A DNA stretch of 38,010 bases from a virus (IMGVR_UViG_3300033145_002689:1-38010), one strand, 5' to 3'; shown: positions 1 through 8,589, counted from the first letter of the stretch. A program made the numbers and translations. The notes: generated by a model not told the origin, from the letters alone.

Positions 1-114
1 ATTAGGCCCTGGAAGAAATTTAGGTCCTGGTAAACATAGATATGTACCGGGGAAAGGATGGGTAAACTGAAATGACTATAACTGAGTTGATAAGAAGAAT
101 AAGCAGACAGACCG
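1..114. repeat. Direct terminal repeat (circular overlap), left copy
   Basis: These 114 bases are identical to the last 114 bases of the window (37897-38010). The copy holds the end of one gene (stop at 68-70) and the start of the adaptor gene at 72, in the same arrangement as at the right end. The simplest reading is a circular contig with an assembly overlap. A genuine short terminal redundancy, or a circularly permuted headful genome, is also possible. Confidence 0.97.
2..70 (+). CDS. 3' end of small virion-module gene (copy of the end of 37694-37966)
   Basis: This is the C-terminal part of the gene that begins at 37694 (or 37646) at the other end. It encodes a Gly/Pro/Lys-rich tail and stops at 68-70, directly before the ATG at 72. 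It is a partial copy created by the terminal overlap, not a separate gene. Confidence 0.9.
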   Translation, partial: LGPGRNLGPGKHRYVPGKGWVN

Positions 115-683
115 GTAATGGAGTACCGGATTCTGACTTAGAGCAGGTATTTTTAGATGATATCAACGAAGCCTTGGGTATGTTTCCATTATTTATCAAG
201 TCCAGGCTTATTCTCACTACTTCCTCGGGGTCCCTGTCCGCGCTTAGCCGCGCTATTGATTTACCCAGTAATTTTATCTCAGAGAGAGAAGTCTATTATC
301 TGAATGACGGCAGCCGGGAGAGGATAGATAAGTACACCGGCAAGAACTTCAATGAGGTAGTTTCAGAAACCGAGGCAGGCACTATTTGTATTTATAGGAT
401 TATCAATAACTATATTGAGTTTGACAGGCCTACGGATTCAGCTGTAGTGCTTTATATAGAACATTTTAAGGATGTTGACGATGTAGGTTTAGCCGATACC
501 TTCTTTGGTGATTCAGCTATGTTAACTGTCTTAACTAATCTTGCTAAAGGGCTTTATTATATGGATTATGAAGAGGACTCCCGGAGAGGAGAATCACATC
601 TAGCAATCGGGAAAACCGGACTAGATAAACTCAGCGCCAGGCATCTGAGGGATGAGATACCTGAGCATGTTGAGGAAGCGTAA
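72..683 (+). CDS. Head-to-tail adaptor-like protein (T7 gp11 / P22 gp4 type)
   Basis: A 203-residue protein placed right after the capsid region across the circular join. It begins with an alpha-helical segment (MTITELIRRISRQ) followed by helical and beta segments and an acidic C-terminus. Length, position and the N-terminal helix containing 'FLDDINEAL' fit the family of connector/adaptor proteins that dock on the portal of short-tailed phages. A purine-rich stretch at about 49-60 (GGGGAAAGGATG) can serve as ribosome site. The role is inferred from place and general pattern. Other neck or completion proteins cannot be excluded. Confidence 0.6.
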   Translation: MTITELIRRISRQTGNGVPDSDLEQVFLDDINEALGMFPLFIKSRLILTTSSGSLSALSRAIDLPSNFISEREVYYLNDGSRERIDKYTGKNFNEVVSETEAGTICIYRIINNYIEFDRPTDSAVVLYIEHFKDVDDVGLADTFFGDSAMLTVLTNLAKGLYYMDYEEDSRRGESHLAIGKTGLDKLSARHLRDEIPEHVEEA

Positions 684-692
684 GGAGGAATC

Positions 693-866
693 ATGGGAGA
701 TATGAAGGAGCAATTTACGGCAACGATGCAAGAGGTAAATGGAAAGATGGTACCGGTAATTAAAATCAGGGCAGAAGAGATCCGGCATCCAGACGGAAGA
801 GTAGATGTAGTCATCCACGCGCCGGCATTGAATTTAATAAACAAGATAGGGCATCAGAATACATAA
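693..866 (+). CDS. Small virion-module protein, 57 aa
   Basis: An ATG at 693 follows an excellent ribosome site (AAGGAGG at 682-688) and opens a 57-residue frame ending at 864-866, just upstream of the next gene's ribosome site. It starts MGDMKEQFTATMQEVNGKMV and includes a central 'RAEEIRHPDGRVDVVIHAPAL'-like beta stretch. I do not recognise it. Tight packing and the strong ribosome site support translation. Confidence 0.7.
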   Translation: MGDMKEQFTATMQEVNGKMVPVIKIRAEEIRHPDGRVDVVIHAPALNLINKIGHQNT

Positions 867-879
867 GGGGGGTTGAATT

Positions 880-1287
880 ATGGCTTCAGGACTTTACAAC
901 AGGCTAAAGGAGAATCTTTTAAACAAACTGATTGACTTTGAGGCAGACGCGCTTCGGGTTATGCTTTTGAATGACAGCCATGCTTTCACGAATACGGATC
1001 TTATGACCGGTAATATCAATGCCAATGAGGCATCCGGTACCGGATATACCGCGGGAGGCCAGGTTCTTACAGGTTTATCGGTTGCTTCCGGTCCATATGC
1101 TGCTTTTGACGCTACAGACCTTACTTGGGTTAATTCTACAGTAGGCGCTTATCATGCGGCTATCTATGATGCGACTTTATCCGGAGGCCAGCTTATAGCT
1201 AGCATTGATTTCGGCAGCCTTAAATCATCCGCAGCCGGCAGCTTTACAATTCAATGGCATGCGTCAGGGATTATAACGCTGATATAG
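880..1287 (+). CDS. Phage structural protein of the common 'LYN..K..LL' beta-sandwich family
   Basis: This 135-residue protein begins MASGLYNRLKENLLNKLIDF. It then shows the pattern of a very common phage family: a 'VMLLNDSH' strand, 'NEASGTGYTAGG', a 'FDATDLTW' strand, 'AAIYDATLSGGQLIA' and a closing 'IDFGS...FTIQW' strand. Members lie beside head-tail or tail genes in many podoviruses and siphoviruses and are taken as small tail or decoration proteins; the precise role is not known. A GGGGGG ribosome site lies at 868-873. The family match is recalled from pattern, not searched. Confidence 0.7.
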   Translation: MASGLYNRLKENLLNKLIDFEADALRVMLLNDSHAFTNTDLMTGNINANEASGTGYTAGGQVLTGLSVASGPYAAFDATDLTWVNSTVGAYHAAIYDATLSGGQLIASIDFGSLKSSAAGSFTIQWHASGIITLI

Positions 1288-1298
1288 GCGAGGGCAGG

Positions 1299-1676
1299 AT
1301 GGCAGAATTTTTAATTAAGGCACAACGGCATTGGTCATATAAAGAAAACATGACATTAAAAGAACAGGTAGAATATGACAAGCAATATCAAATAGGAGAT
1401 ATTGTTCAAGTATTTCCCGACGGTAAATTGAGTGATTATGCTCATGCGGGGGGAAAGTTTTATGTAGTAAGAGTTAAGGGATTAGATTTTAAAGATGTTC
1501 TTGAATATCAAAAGCAATTAAATGACGGCAATATAATGTTGCGTCGTAGAAAGTTTGAGTTAAGGATAGAGAATCTACCGTCAGTAATTACGAATAAACT
1601 TAAAACTACTTATGTCTATAATACTACTTGGGATGAAATAAAAGAGTTTATAGCGAATAAAATAATAGATGAATAA
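1299..1676 (+). CDS. Small phage protein of unknown function, 125 aa
   Basis: The frame is open from 1254, but the start is placed at ATG 1299 (MAEFLIKAQRHW), 11 bases after the previous stop with an AGGGCAGG-like site before it. It contains 'YQIGDIVQVFPDGKLSDYAHAGGKFYVVRV', typical of a short phage protein often found next to the 880-1287 family. The body is a small beta domain followed by a Lys-rich helical end. From here to about 2700 base composition changes: it is more AT-rich and lacks CCGG. Function unknown. Confidence 0.7.
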   Translation: MAEFLIKAQRHWSYKENMTLKEQVEYDKQYQIGDIVQVFPDGKLSDYAHAGGKFYVVRVKGLDFKDVLEYQKQLNDGNIMLRRRKFELRIENLPSVITNKLKTTYVYNTTWDEIKEFIANKIIDE

Positions 1677-1757
1677 GAAAAACTTATATTCTTAATATTG
1701 ATTGGGAAAAAGTCAAAAGTTTATTAGGGATGTTGGTATAGAAAAAGGTGTTGTTTA
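1677..1757 (+). pseudogene. Possible remnant of a small gene before the fibre gene
   Basis: One frame reads '...NIDWEKVKSLL' up to about 1725. The next frame continues 'RDVGIEKGVV' and stops at 1756-1758, overlapping the fibre ATG. Joined by a one-base shift, these give a natural-looking C-terminus. No start codon or ribosome site is visible for the upper part. This may be a decayed gene, a sequencing indel, or chance. Confidence 0.25.
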
Positions 1758-3839
1758 ATGGCTACTATAACCCGTTATGTTAATCCTGGTTCTGATGGCG
1801 GAGATGGAACAACCACGGCTTTAACAGGTGCTAATGCTGCTTACGCTTCTCTTAATGCTTGGGAAGCCGCAGAAGAAACAGACCTCGTTACTGCTGGCAA
1901 TATTCATGTTGTAAACTGTGCTGGTTCTACCGCTGACACTATAGCAACTATTACACTTGGATGGGTTACTGGAGAGAGTAATTATATTGAGATAAATGGA
2001 GACCATTCTACAGGAATTTATTCTACAAGTTATTATCGGTTAGAAGCAGCTCCAGTAGAGACGGGTGTTTTGATTTTAGGGCAAGCTTATATAAGAATAA
2101 ATAATCTACAGATTTATCATAATGGAGGTTCGCCTGCGAATGAAGCATCTGCTATTAGAGTGATTGACGATTTGGTTACTTCTGATATGAGAGTAAAATC
2201 TTCTATATTGCGTGGGGGAAGATATACTTTTAGAATTGAAGGTGTTTGTGAAAGTTTCCTTATTGAAAATTCTATTATTTATGAAGGGACAACGGGTGGT
2301 TGTGCTACAACTCACTCCAGTTCTAATTTAGAATTGAATAATGTTGTAATAACGGACTACGGAACTAATGGACTTTTTGAATATGCTGGAACAATTACGG
2401 CAAATAATTGTGCAGTCTTTAACGGTGCGGATGATTTTAATTCAGTTTCAACAATAGATTATTGTGCCTCTGACGACGGCGATGGAACAAATGCGGTTGA
2501 TATAAGCCCAGGGGCAACGGAGGCAGACGACTGGAACGATGCTTTTACTGACTACGCCAATGGGGATTTCAGCGTGAAAAATAGTAGTTCAGTTCTATAC
2601 GATGCCGCCAGTGCTACTTATGCTCCCGCAGATGACATTATAGGGACTGAAAGACCACAAGGGAGTGCTGATGATATAGGGGCATTTGAGTTATCCTCTG
2701 CCGGCGTAAGTGTTACAGTTACTCCGAGTCAACCCTCAGCAGACAGCCGGGAATTAACCCTATCCATCCATGCTCCCACTATCAAGGTTGATCATATTGC
2801 TACTCCCGGCGCAAATAGTCTTAGTATCTCTCTTCAGACCCCAACTGTAACTCCAGTAACTTTAGTTTCGCCCTCAACTCAAAGTCTGAATCTAACTCTG
2901 CAAACTCCCACAATTTCTGCCGTAAAGAATATCACTATTACTCCTTCGTCTTTAAGCATTGTTCTTGCTTTAGCGGCTCCGGTCGTAAGAGCCGGAGCTA
3001 CGATTTCTCCTTCTGCCTTAGGATTAACTTTATCTCTACAATCTCCTTCTATCGGAATAGGAATTTTAACTACACCGTCAGCCTTAGCTTTAACCTTGAA
3101 TCAACATGCGCCATCTATTTTAAATGATAGGGTAGTATTTCCTTCTACCTTGGCGCTTAATGCTTCTCTACAGACTCCGTCTATCAATGTTGATCATCTG
3201 ATACAGGTAGCAACAGCCTTAGGCCTTACATTGACCCTGCAAGCGCCTTCTCCGGTAATTGGGGTAGAGATATCGCCAGCGGCCTTAGGATTGACTGTAG
3301 CTTTAGCTAGCCCTTCTATCGCGCATGATCGGGTGGTATTCCCGGCTTCACTAGGGATAACCATAGAAACTGTAGCTCCGTCTATCCTGTATGATCGGGT
3401 TGTTTTCCCGGATGCTTTAGGTTTAAATCTCTCTCTTCCGGTTCCATCAGCTTCTGCTACAGTTATAATTAGTGTTTCAGCGCTTAATCTTACCTTAGCT
3501 TTAACCACTCCTGATGTTCTACATGATTGCTTAGTAGCGATTTTAGAGGTTTTATCCTTAACCCTTAATTATAAATCAGCAGGAATTGTAACTAATCTTG
3601 CCTTTCCTGAGGCCTTAGAGCTGGTCTTAAGTCTTTTATCCCCGGAAATTATTACTCAGATTAAATGGAGGAGTTTAGATAAACCCGGTACTTCTTGGAA
3701 TGAGAAAAATCCTAGCGCCGCTGTTTGGGGAGAATTAAAAAAACCTGCCGTAAGTTTTGAGGAGAAAAATCCCGGTGCCGGGACATGGTCAGAAAAGAAT
3801 CCTCCAGCAGGTACCTTTAATGAGATAAGTGTAAATTAA
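1758..3839 (+). CDS. Tail fibre/spike: beta-helix N-terminus plus ~13 short beta repeats
   Basis: A 693-residue protein with three parts. Residues about 1-312 look like a right-handed beta-helix: an opening 'MATITRYVNPGSDGGDGTT', then repeated short strands with Asn/Gly turns and a 'GTERPQGSADDIGAFE' closing segment as in many secreted beta-helix proteins. Residues about 315-632 hold about 13 degenerate repeats of 24-29 residues around 'P.(S/A)L.LTLSLQ.PSI', several with 'DRVVFP'. The C-terminal ~55 residues repeat a 'W.EKNP.AG.W' motif. A host-binding fibre is the likely role. DNA for the first part is CCGG-free, whereas the repeats resemble the rest of the genome, so the receptor part may have been swapped in. 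Confidence 0.75.
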   Translation: MATITRYVNPGSDGGDGTTTALTGANAAYASLNAWEAAEETDLVTAGNIHVVNCAGSTADTIATITLGWVTGESNYIEINGDHSTGIYSTSYYRLEAAPVETGVLILGQAYIRINNLQIYHNGGSPANEASAIRVIDDLVTSDMRVKSSILRGGRYTFRIEGVCESFLIENSIIYEGTTGGCATTHSSSNLELNNVVITDYGTNGLFEYAGTITANNCAVFNGADDFNSVSTIDYCASDDGDGTNAVDISPGATEADDWNDAFTDYANGDFSVKNSSSVLYDAASATYAPADDIIGTERPQGSADDIGAFELSSAGVSVTVTPSQPSADSRELTLSIHAPTIKVDHIATPGANSLSISLQTPTVTPVTLVSPSTQSLNLTLQTPTISAVKNITITPSSLSIVLALAAPVVRAGATISPSALGLTLSLQSPSIGIGILTTPSALALTLNQHAPSILNDRVVFPSTLALNASLQTPSINVDHLIQVATALGLTLTLQAPSPVIGVEISPAALGLTVALASPSIAHDRVVFPASLGITIETVAPSILYDRVVFPDALGLNLSLPVPSASATVIISVSALNLTLALTTPDVLHDCLVAILEVLSLTLNYKSAGIVTNLAFPEALELVLSLLSPEIITQIKWRSLDKPGTSWNEKNPSAAVWGELKKPAVSFEEKNPGAGTWSEKNPPAGTFNEISVN

Positions 3840-3851
3840 CAGGAGGTAGTT

Positions 3852-4856
3852 ATGTTTTTTGAATCTGGATTCTTGAAATTCATACTTGGATTTTGCATGC
3901 TTGGGTTTACCGATGACTGGTCTGATATACTTCCTATTGATCATACTAAGTTTAAAGCTGTCCCGGGAGCTGTTAGGGATGTCCGGCTTGCCGTTTCTGA
4001 ACGGCTTGCTGCTTTCCTCTCTGGATTTACCGCCGGGGAGACTGCCGTAGGGATAAAATCAGGCGTGTTTTTAGTACAAGGATCTGACCCTGCTGCCGTA
4101 GCGGATCAGATAAAACTCTATTCAGTAGATTTAGGGGGTAAGACCGGTTTAAAGATAATTGACGAAGATGGTAACACTATAACCCTTATTGAGTTAGGAA
4201 AACTTATTCTTGATGATGGCCGGCTCAGGAATGATATCCATCTTCGGTCCATAGATACTGCCGGTTCCGGTACAATAGATTTAATCAAATCCAGGAATGA
4301 TAAAGCAACATTACCGGATACAGCTCAGATGGCCTCCAACGCCGCCCCGACAGCCGATGAAATGATTTCTAATAAGAAATATGTAGATGATCAGATAACA
4401 GGGACAGAGAGAATAGTTCAGTTATTAAGCAGTGAGAATGGTTCTGTGGTAACCGGTTCTACGGCGATTCCCTATGATGATACTCTTCCTCAAGTAACTG
4501 AGGGGACTCAACACATGTCTTTTGCCGTTACTCCGGATACGACAGGAAACTATTTGGAGATTACTGTAGTTTGGAATGGGGCTAATGCTAATGCAAGTAA
4601 TCCTGTAACTGTAGCTTTATTCCAAGATGGAGGAGCCAATGCTCTCGGCGCTGCCGCGGTATCAGGAGCAGCTGAGAATCCTTTAAATGTAAGTTTTAAA
4701 ACCAGGGTATCAGCAGTAGGAGGCGCGGTGACAGTATTTACTGTTAGAGCCGGAAGTCATAGCGTAGCAAATACTACTTCCAACGGAGCAACCAGCGGGA
4801 GGAAATTCGGAGGGAAATATATGTCCAGTATAAAAGTAATTGAATATAAGCCATAA
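3852..4856 (+). CDS. Second tail fibre/tail protein with jelly-roll-like C-terminus
   Basis: A 334-residue protein with a clear ribosome site (AGGAGG at 3841-3846) ahead of ATG 3852. The first ~20 residues are hydrophobic, though followed directly by acidic residues. The middle carries 'ADEMISNKKYVDDQI', a motif common where phage fibre or baseplate domains meet. The C-terminal ~140 residues are beta-rich and Ala/Gly/Val/Thr-rich, like a receptor-binding jelly-roll. It sits between the repeat fibre and the tube protein. A virion tail role is likely; the exact position in the tail is inferred. Confidence 0.6.
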   Translation: MFFESGFLKFILGFCMLGFTDDWSDILPIDHTKFKAVPGAVRDVRLAVSERLAAFLSGFTAGETAVGIKSGVFLVQGSDPAAVADQIKLYSVDLGGKTGLKIIDEDGNTITLIELGKLILDDGRLRNDIHLRSIDTAGSGTIDLIKSRNDKATLPDTAQMASNAAPTADEMISNKKYVDDQITGTERIVQLLSSENGSVVTGSTAIPYDDTLPQVTEGTQHMSFAVTPDTTGNYLEITVVWNGANANASNPVTVALFQDGGANALGAAAVSGAAENPLNVSFKTRVSAVGGAVTVFTVRAGSHSVANTTSNGATSGRKFGGKYMSSIKVIEYKP

Positions 4857-4865
4857 GGGAAATTT

Positions 4866-6653
4866 ATGCCTAAACCTATAATAGCGCCTAGATTTTTACC
4901 GGACTTAGGAGTAGATTTATCCAAGGCCGAGGAGTTTTTGGATAAATTAGTATCTCCTTATTCCCGGAATGTGGAGTTTTACGACGGTAAGATGAGGGGC
5001 CGGTTAGGATTACAGAAGTTTGACCCTATCGCGCTATCCGGCCCAATTATGCTCATGGATCAGTATTGGCAGAATGACGGCTCCTGGGATTTAATGGTTG
5101 CTACTACCAAGGATCTCTATAAGTATGACTTCTCCAATACCAGGTTTGATATCCTCACTCCCCTTTATACTACAGGCACTATAACTATCACTTCCGGTTC
5201 ACCTACTATTGTCTTGGGTTCAGGTACTTCGTGGGATACGGAATTACAGGCCGGGGATTTCGTAAAATCCGGGGCAGGGAATGTGAATACCGAACAGACC
5301 TGGTATGAGATATCTACGGTTGATTCTTCTACTCAATTAACGATTACCTCTTCTGCCGGGAGCTTTGTAACGGATTCAGCTTATGTCAGCCGTAAATGCT
5401 ATCAGGGAGCTTCTACTGATTACTGGAATGCGCGGAACTTTGAGGATGATAACCTGGGCCGGATATGGATGGCTACAAACGGGGTGGATTTACCATTGTA
5501 TTACTCAGGCGCCATATCAGCCGTTGATCTGACCGGACTGCCCTCAGGCCTTACTGCCGCTAAGTACATAGAGGTTTATCAATCCAGGGTTATTCTGGCC
5601 GCTACCGTAGAAGGGGGCATTAACAGCTCTTATAGATTAAGGTGGTCTGATCCCGGGGATTGCCGGACCTGGGCGGCAATAGATAAAAAGGATTTCGTGG
5701 ATGAAGATACATGGATAACCGGGATTACGGAATATGATAATTTCCTGGCAGTGTTAAAAGAGAGTGAGGGTTATGTCGGCAGGCCGATATCCGATCCTTT
5801 ATATGATTTTGATTTTGTTAAATCGGATACCTGCGTGGGCTGCCGGAGCAATAATAGTCTTTGGGTTAAGGATGATGGAATATTTTATCTGGGGCCGGAT
5901 GATAGATTCCATAAATGGAACCTTATCCAGGATGCTGAAATATTCGGCAGGGAACTGCTGCCTTTAATGAGGGAAAGCGATCCCAATACAGAACAATATG
6001 TTTACGGTTGGGCGGTTGAAAGCAGAAATCAGATGCGGTGGTTCATTCCTCATACGGCAACTGATTACCAAAATCTATGCGTTGTTTATGATTATGTTAA
6101 AGACATGATTACTATTTGGGAATATGAACAGGCCCAGGCTTTGTCTTGTATAGGAGAATACCTTAATACTGAGGATCTCTATGTGGATGACCCTATTTGG
6201 GGAGAATATTATCTTGATGAACAGGAAGGTTATTGGGATGACCGGTTATTTTTAGAAGGCGCGCCGATAGTGCTTTATGGCGGTTATGACGGATATGTAC
6301 GCAAAGCAGATCAAAGTTATTTAGATGACGGAGTAGTTTATAATCGCATTCTTAGATTAGGCCGGGATAATTATAAATTACCACATATCAATAAACGCCT
6401 CTGGAAGCAGCAGTGGTGGTTTGAATCCGAGGCATCCGGCAGCGTAACTATTAAGTTAAAAAAGGATGATTCTAATTCCTGGGAAACAGATACAAAGACT
6501 ATATCTTTGATCAACGCGACCAGGGATATCATAAAGGAGAATATTACCTGGGATAAAAGAGCGCAGGATTTTCAATATCAGATTGAGGCTACGAATCACT
6601 TTTCCATGCTTGGTTTCATGAATTGGTTGTTTAAAAAAGGCAGGTCATTTTGA
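4866..6653 (+). CDS. Tail tube/hub protein (T7 gp12-like or P22 gp10-like)
   Basis: A 595-residue, mostly beta protein rich in Trp, Tyr and Asp, with repeated blade-like strands ('YWQNDGSWDLMVATTKDLYKYD', 'LGRIWMATNG', 'GIFYLGPDDRFHKW'). This resembles the beta-propeller proteins that plug or extend the tail of short-tailed phages. Near residues 105-170 a module ending 'EISTVDSSTQLTITSSAG' resembles an insert in this phage's capsid protein. It follows the fibres and precedes the GNAT-like gene, matching the T7 order 12 then 13. The start at 4866 has an AAGGGAA site. Confidence 0.65.
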   Translation: MPKPIIAPRFLPDLGVDLSKAEEFLDKLVSPYSRNVEFYDGKMRGRLGLQKFDPIALSGPIMLMDQYWQNDGSWDLMVATTKDLYKYDFSNTRFDILTPLYTTGTITITSGSPTIVLGSGTSWDTELQAGDFVKSGAGNVNTEQTWYEISTVDSSTQLTITSSAGSFVTDSAYVSRKCYQGASTDYWNARNFEDDNLGRIWMATNGVDLPLYYSGAISAVDLTGLPSGLTAAKYIEVYQSRVILAATVEGGINSSYRLRWSDPGDCRTWAAIDKKDFVDEDTWITGITEYDNFLAVLKESEGYVGRPISDPLYDFDFVKSDTCVGCRSNNSLWVKDDGIFYLGPDDRFHKWNLIQDAEIFGRELLPLMRESDPNTEQYVYGWAVESRNQMRWFIPHTATDYQNLCVVYDYVKDMITIWEYEQAQALSCIGEYLNTEDLYVDDPIWGEYYLDEQEGYWDDRLFLEGAPIVLYGGYDGYVRKADQSYLDDGVVYNRILRLGRDNYKLPHINKRLWKQQWWFESEASGSVTIKLKKDDSNSWETDTKTISLINATRDIIKENITWDKRAQDFQYQIEATNHFSMLGFMNWLFKKGRSF

Positions 6654-6949
6654 AGAATAAGCACTTTGCTAATGTTAAGTTTCCTAAACTGGATTTAGTC
6701 AAGGATGAGAATACGAGAGTGGTTCTTGAACAATTAGTCAAAATCTTAAGCGATACTTTCAAAAATATATATGACGACGAGCAAATCCTGGAGAAGGCGG
6801 AAACCTTTGACAGTTTACCTACGGCTTCTGATGAATACCGGGGAAAGCTGCTCCAGGTAAAACATGCCGGGGCAGGGTCAGATGCTTTGTATCTTGGTAT
6901 AGATTCGGGAGGCAGTCCTGATTTTCTGGTAATACAACCGGGGACTTAA
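6650..6949 (+). CDS. Small structural protein, 99 aa, TTG start
   Basis: Starts with TTG at 6650, overlapping the upstream stop (TTGA), behind an AAAGGCAGG ribosome site. The N-terminus is helical (MKNKHFANVKFPKLDL). The C-terminal half has 'SLPTASDEYRGKLLQVKH...DALYLGI', a small beta module often seen in phage tail and neck proteins. Translational coupling to the tube gene suggests a virion role. Function not recognised. Confidence 0.65.
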   Translation: MKNKHFANVKFPKLDLVKDENTRVVLEQLVKILSDTFKNIYDDEQILEKAETFDSLPTASDEYRGKLLQVKHAGAGSDALYLGIDSGGSPDFLVIQPGT

Positions 6950-6950
6950 A

Positions 6951-7376
6951 ATGATATTAGAAGTAACGACTCCTTTAACAATCCCGAAGATTTTAGAAAT
7001 GGCCAGGAAGATGCCGCACTTACCGGTGAAGGCCTTAGAGGATATGCTTATCAGGGGCATGGCTTCCGAGAAGTCTAAGATATTAGTGGATGATAAAGAA
7101 GGTGTTCTTCGTGGTTTTATGTATGCCAGTATTGAGCATTTTGACGGCCAGCCGGTTGTCTTTATTCAGGCTTCATATATTAAATCGGACCTGGATGGCG
7201 CTAAGTATATCGGACATGAGTTTATTTCAAGGATGCGTGCCTGGGCGAAAGAAAGTCAAATAGAGTATTTATACATGATGACACCGAGAAATCCTAAAGG
7301 ATATACGAGAAAATATAAATTTGAATTTTATACCTATGTTATGAGGAGGAGGGTTAATGATGAAAAAACTACTTAA
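6951..7376 (+). CDS. GNAT-fold protein, T7 gp13-position internal virion protein
   Basis: A 141-residue protein with the layout of a GNAT acetyltransferase fold: an N-terminal helical pair, central strands 'KILVDDKEGVLRGFMYA' and 'QPVVFIQASYIKSD', a helix 'AKYIGHEFISRMRAWAKES', then 'IEYLYMMTPRNPKGYTRKYKFEFYTYVMRR'. The usual acetyl-CoA loop (R/QxxGxG/A) is not clear, so it may be catalytically inactive. Several podoviruses carry GNAT-like genes just after the tail tube gene, where T7 has internal protein gp13. The ribosome site is weak; the end overlaps the next gene by 20 bases. Confidence 0.6.
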   Translation: MILEVTTPLTIPKILEMARKMPHLPVKALEDMLIRGMASEKSKILVDDKEGVLRGFMYASIEHFDGQPVVFIQASYIKSDLDGAKYIGHEFISRMRAWAKESQIEYLYMMTPRNPKGYTRKYKFEFYTYVMRRRVNDEKTT

Positions 7377-8325
7377 GAAGGTAATTTTTGAGATAAGGTC
7401 TTTTCAATTAGCGGATTGGCTTACTTTTGTGGCGATAGTTTGGCTGGTCGGGTACTGTGTCTGGTTAAAATTAAAGCTGCATAATGTTGATTTTACTGCT
7501 TATTCTTACCTGCCTTTTATAATCGGCAAGAATTTCTTTAAGGGAAAAGAAACTCAGACAAAGGTAGGAATTGCTGCTGATCCTTACGGCGGAGTCCGGA
7601 AGCCTCTTGTTAATTGGTTAAGCGGCGAGATAGGCAAACCGGCAGAAGGATATACCGGAGAACTGATCGCGCCTTTAGGAGAATATGAGAGAGCGTCTTT
7701 GGATTTCTTAAAGGATTATTCCGGTGGAGGTACTTCCGGATTAAGGCAAGCCGGCCAAAAGGAAATCAGTAAGACTTTAAGCGGAGATTATGATCCGACC
7801 ACTTCTCCTTATTACCAGGCTGTAAAAGCGGAGTCAGCGAATCTCTTAAGAGAACATCAAAGTAACATCGCTGATATCTCGGCTTCTAAAGGCCGATATC
7901 ATACCGGCGCCAGAGTAGCAGAGCAATCTAGAGCAGGTACTGAGATTACGCAGGCGTTAACTACTCTTCTGGGAAGTCTTGCAGAGAAGGAACGAGAGAG
8001 AAAATTAGCAGCTGCTACGACAGCGCAAAATATGGGAATCTATGAAGAGCAGACTCCCTTGAGAAAAACAGTGGCTTTACAAGAGTTTGGAGGGTTAGAA
8101 AGAATAATAGAGCAGGCGAGAAATGAAGCCATGTACAGAGAATGGTTAAGAGTTAACCAGGATTATCCTCTTAATATCGGGCAGTTGGCCGCCGGCGTTC
8201 AACAGGCGCCTTTATACGCGGAAAAAGGTTACGATCCGTCAGGGTTCGCTAAGATGCTTGGTACATTCGGGAAATCTTTCGCTGGAAAAGCCGGGGAGAA
8301 TCTTGGTTCTAAATTATTTGTTTAA
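7357..8325 (+). CDS. Putative internal virion/DNA-ejection protein with N-terminal membrane segment
   Basis: A 322-residue protein with a basic start, then a hydrophobic helix at about residues 19-37 ('DWLTFVAIVWLVGYCVWL'). A long Ala/Glu/Gln-rich helical region follows (about 90-270), including 'AGQKEISKTLSGDYDPTTSPYYQA' and a Glu/Arg-rich coil. The C-terminus is Gly/Lys-rich. A membrane helix plus long coils, just after the GNAT-like gene, fits a T7 gp14-type ejection protein that spans the cell envelope. Start ATG 7357 sits behind GAGGAGGG inside the previous gene. The role is inferred from synteny. Confidence 0.5.
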   Translation: MMKKLLKKVIFEIRSFQLADWLTFVAIVWLVGYCVWLKLKLHNVDFTAYSYLPFIIGKNFFKGKETQTKVGIAADPYGGVRKPLVNWLSGEIGKPAEGYTGELIAPLGEYERASLDFLKDYSGGGTSGLRQAGQKEISKTLSGDYDPTTSPYYQAVKAESANLLREHQSNIADISASKGRYHTGARVAEQSRAGTEITQALTTLLGSLAEKERERKLAAATTAQNMGIYEEQTPLRKTVALQEFGGLERIIEQARNEAMYREWLRVNQDYPLNIGQLAAGVQQAPLYAEKGYDPSGFAKMLGTFGKSFAGKAGENLGSKLFV

Positions 8326-8340
8326 AACAGGAGGTTATTT

Positions 8341-8589
8341 ATGTTGCAAATGATACTGCCTTTTTTGGCAAAGACAGTTTTACCTATGGTTCTATCTTCT
8401 ATGGCTAGTGGTGCCTTAGGAGGAAATAAAGCATCCGGAGGACAAAAAGGCGCTGGAGCAGGAGGACTTATTCAGCCGGAACAAAATAAAACTCCTATAA
8501 ACCTTATGGGGTTTCCTTCTTTAGATAAAAGTAATTTAAACTATGGCCAGGCAGTAAGCGAAATGTTAAAAAGACAAAGGGGGTTCTAA
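8341..8589 (+). CDS. Small Gly-rich protein with hydrophobic N-terminus, 82 aa
   Basis: The N-terminal 20 residues are strongly hydrophobic (MLQMILPFLAKTVLPMVLSS), followed by a Gly/Ala-rich stretch and a short helical C-terminus. The ribosome site is excellent (AGGAGG at 8331-8336). Located inside the ejection-protein run, it is most likely a minor virion protein that meets the membrane. A holin-like role is possible but the neighbours do not suggest it. Confidence 0.55.
   Translation: MLQMILPFLAKTVLPMVLSSMASGALGGNKASGGQKGAGAGGLIQPEQNKTPINLMGFPSLDKSNLNYGQAVSEMLKRQRGF

Noticed and set aside
3194-3508. 104-codon minus-strand frame inside the fibre gene
   Set aside because: It arises from the repeated sequence of the fibre stalk; it has no promoter or ribosome site.
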